A DNA stretch of 5,835 bases from an uncultured Lachnospiraceae bacterium (GTDB taxonomy: Bacteria > Bacillota > Clostridia > Lachnospirales > Lachnospiraceae), in the NCBI GenBank assembly GCA_934351705.1, contig CAKRJK010000110.1, positions 1 through 5,835 on the forward strand, in the 5' to 3' direction. A program made the translations under genes and the position numbers. The notes under the pieces are model-generated. The model saw nothing but the letters and a program-made list of their open reading frames with translations, was not told the origin of the DNA and did no database searches. This document shows positions 5,650-5,835 of the stretch, in pieces (position 1 is the first letter of the stretch; the number at the start of each line of letters is the position of its first letter).

Positions 5650-5715
5650 CATTCACATCCATTTTCAATTATTTCTGCACATAAAAAGGCTCCCGAGAAA
5701 ATTCGGTTCTAAAAT

Positions 5716-5766
5716 AAATGTTGGGGTAACGAATTATATTTGCTATTCGTTACTCCAACATTTTTT
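5716..5766 (+). terminator. Strong intrinsic terminator (plus strand)
   Basis: Arms 5716-5734 and 5745-5763 form a 19-bp stem with one G-U pair and a 10-base loop, followed by six T (5761-5766). The single imperfect pair is a tolerated G-U only in the plus-strand RNA (A-C in the minus), and the clean T-run is on the plus strand. No plus-strand gene precedes it in the window, so it either ends a small RNA from 5561-5715 or insulates what lies to the right. Confidence 0.75.
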
Positions 5767-5774
5767 GGTATGAT

Positions 5775-5825
5775 AAAAGAAAAACCCCCAAGCGCCACCG
5801 TCTAACAAACAAACGCACTTGGAGG
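5775..5825 (-). terminator. Intrinsic terminator for a minus-strand gene right of the window
   Basis: On the minus strand CCTCCAAGTGC (5825-5815) pairs over all 11 positions (two G-U) with GCGCTTGGGGG (5795-5785) across a 19-base loop, followed by TTTTTCTTTT (5784-5775). The same arms on the plus strand have two C-A mismatches, favouring the minus-strand reading. It implies a leftward gene ending just beyond the right edge. The plus-strand bases GGAGGT at 5821-5826, however, also look like a ribosome binding site for a gene starting about 5836. Confidence 0.65.
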
Positions 5826-5835
5826 TACATCAAAG

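Noticed and set aside
3831..5656. Similar words CACCATTC (3831) and CACCCATTC (5646) as direct repeats flanking the rlo island
   Set aside because: They differ by an inserted base and are too short to distinguish from chance without a comparison genome.
5683..5710. Small hairpin with CCGA/TCGG arms as another terminator
   Set aside because: Only 4-5 pairs and the T-run on the minus strand is offset by several bases.
1..5835. CRISPR array, tRNA or rRNA genes
   Set aside because: No regularly spaced repeats and no tRNA- or rRNA-like segments were seen on either strand.

Overview
The window looks like chromosome of a low-to-mid GC Firmicute, most likely a motile member of the Lachnospiraceae (Roseburia / Agathobacter / Eubacterium type). 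Supporting this are a short CarD-like regulator, a protein resembling the clostridial DUF6033 family behind a flagellar-sigma-like promoter, strong AGGAGG-type ribosome binding sites with GTG/TTG starts, and many small signalling proteins. The genus is inferred from gene style only.

Left part (1-841, minus strand): a three-gene operon reading leftward. A zinc-sensor-type ArsR/SmtB repressor with its own consensus promoter is followed 8 bases later by a stand-alone CheY-like receiver. That gene overlaps by 4 bases (ATGA) the start of a membrane-anchored protein cut by the window edge. Divergent from it (1021-1509, plus) is a small HD-domain phosphohydrolase with a TTG start.

Middle (1510-3299): the HD gene and a CarD/CdnL-type RNA polymerase-binding protein (1796-2305, minus) converge. 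Between them lies a 223-base imperfect palindrome (1564-1786) whose arms pair in seven blocks. It codes for nothing obvious and looks like a fold-back/MITE-like element or a very long structured RNA. Further right is a Lys/Glu-rich cytoplasmic protein (2453-3187, minus) preceded by a GCCGATAA sigma-D (SigD/FliA) type promoter.

Right part (3297-5560, minus strand): a flavodoxin-like protein, then an AT-rich defence module, RloA ATPase plus RloB (AbiL-like, a family linked to abortive infection). RloA appears intact. RloB is broken three ways: an in-frame amber codon at position 29, a 1-base frameshift near 3948-3950, and loss of the C-terminus where its reading frame runs into the leader of the flavodoxin gene. 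The module is therefore most likely a decaying phage-defence island that has lost its effector.

Right edge (5561-5835): no convincing gene. It holds a tandem 8-base repeat that also reads as a near-consensus sigma-54 promoter, and two strong hairpin terminators of opposite polarity (5716-5766 plus, 5775-5825 minus). A perfect-looking ribosome binding site sits a few bases from the window edge. It may be the border of a mobile element or of the next transcription unit.
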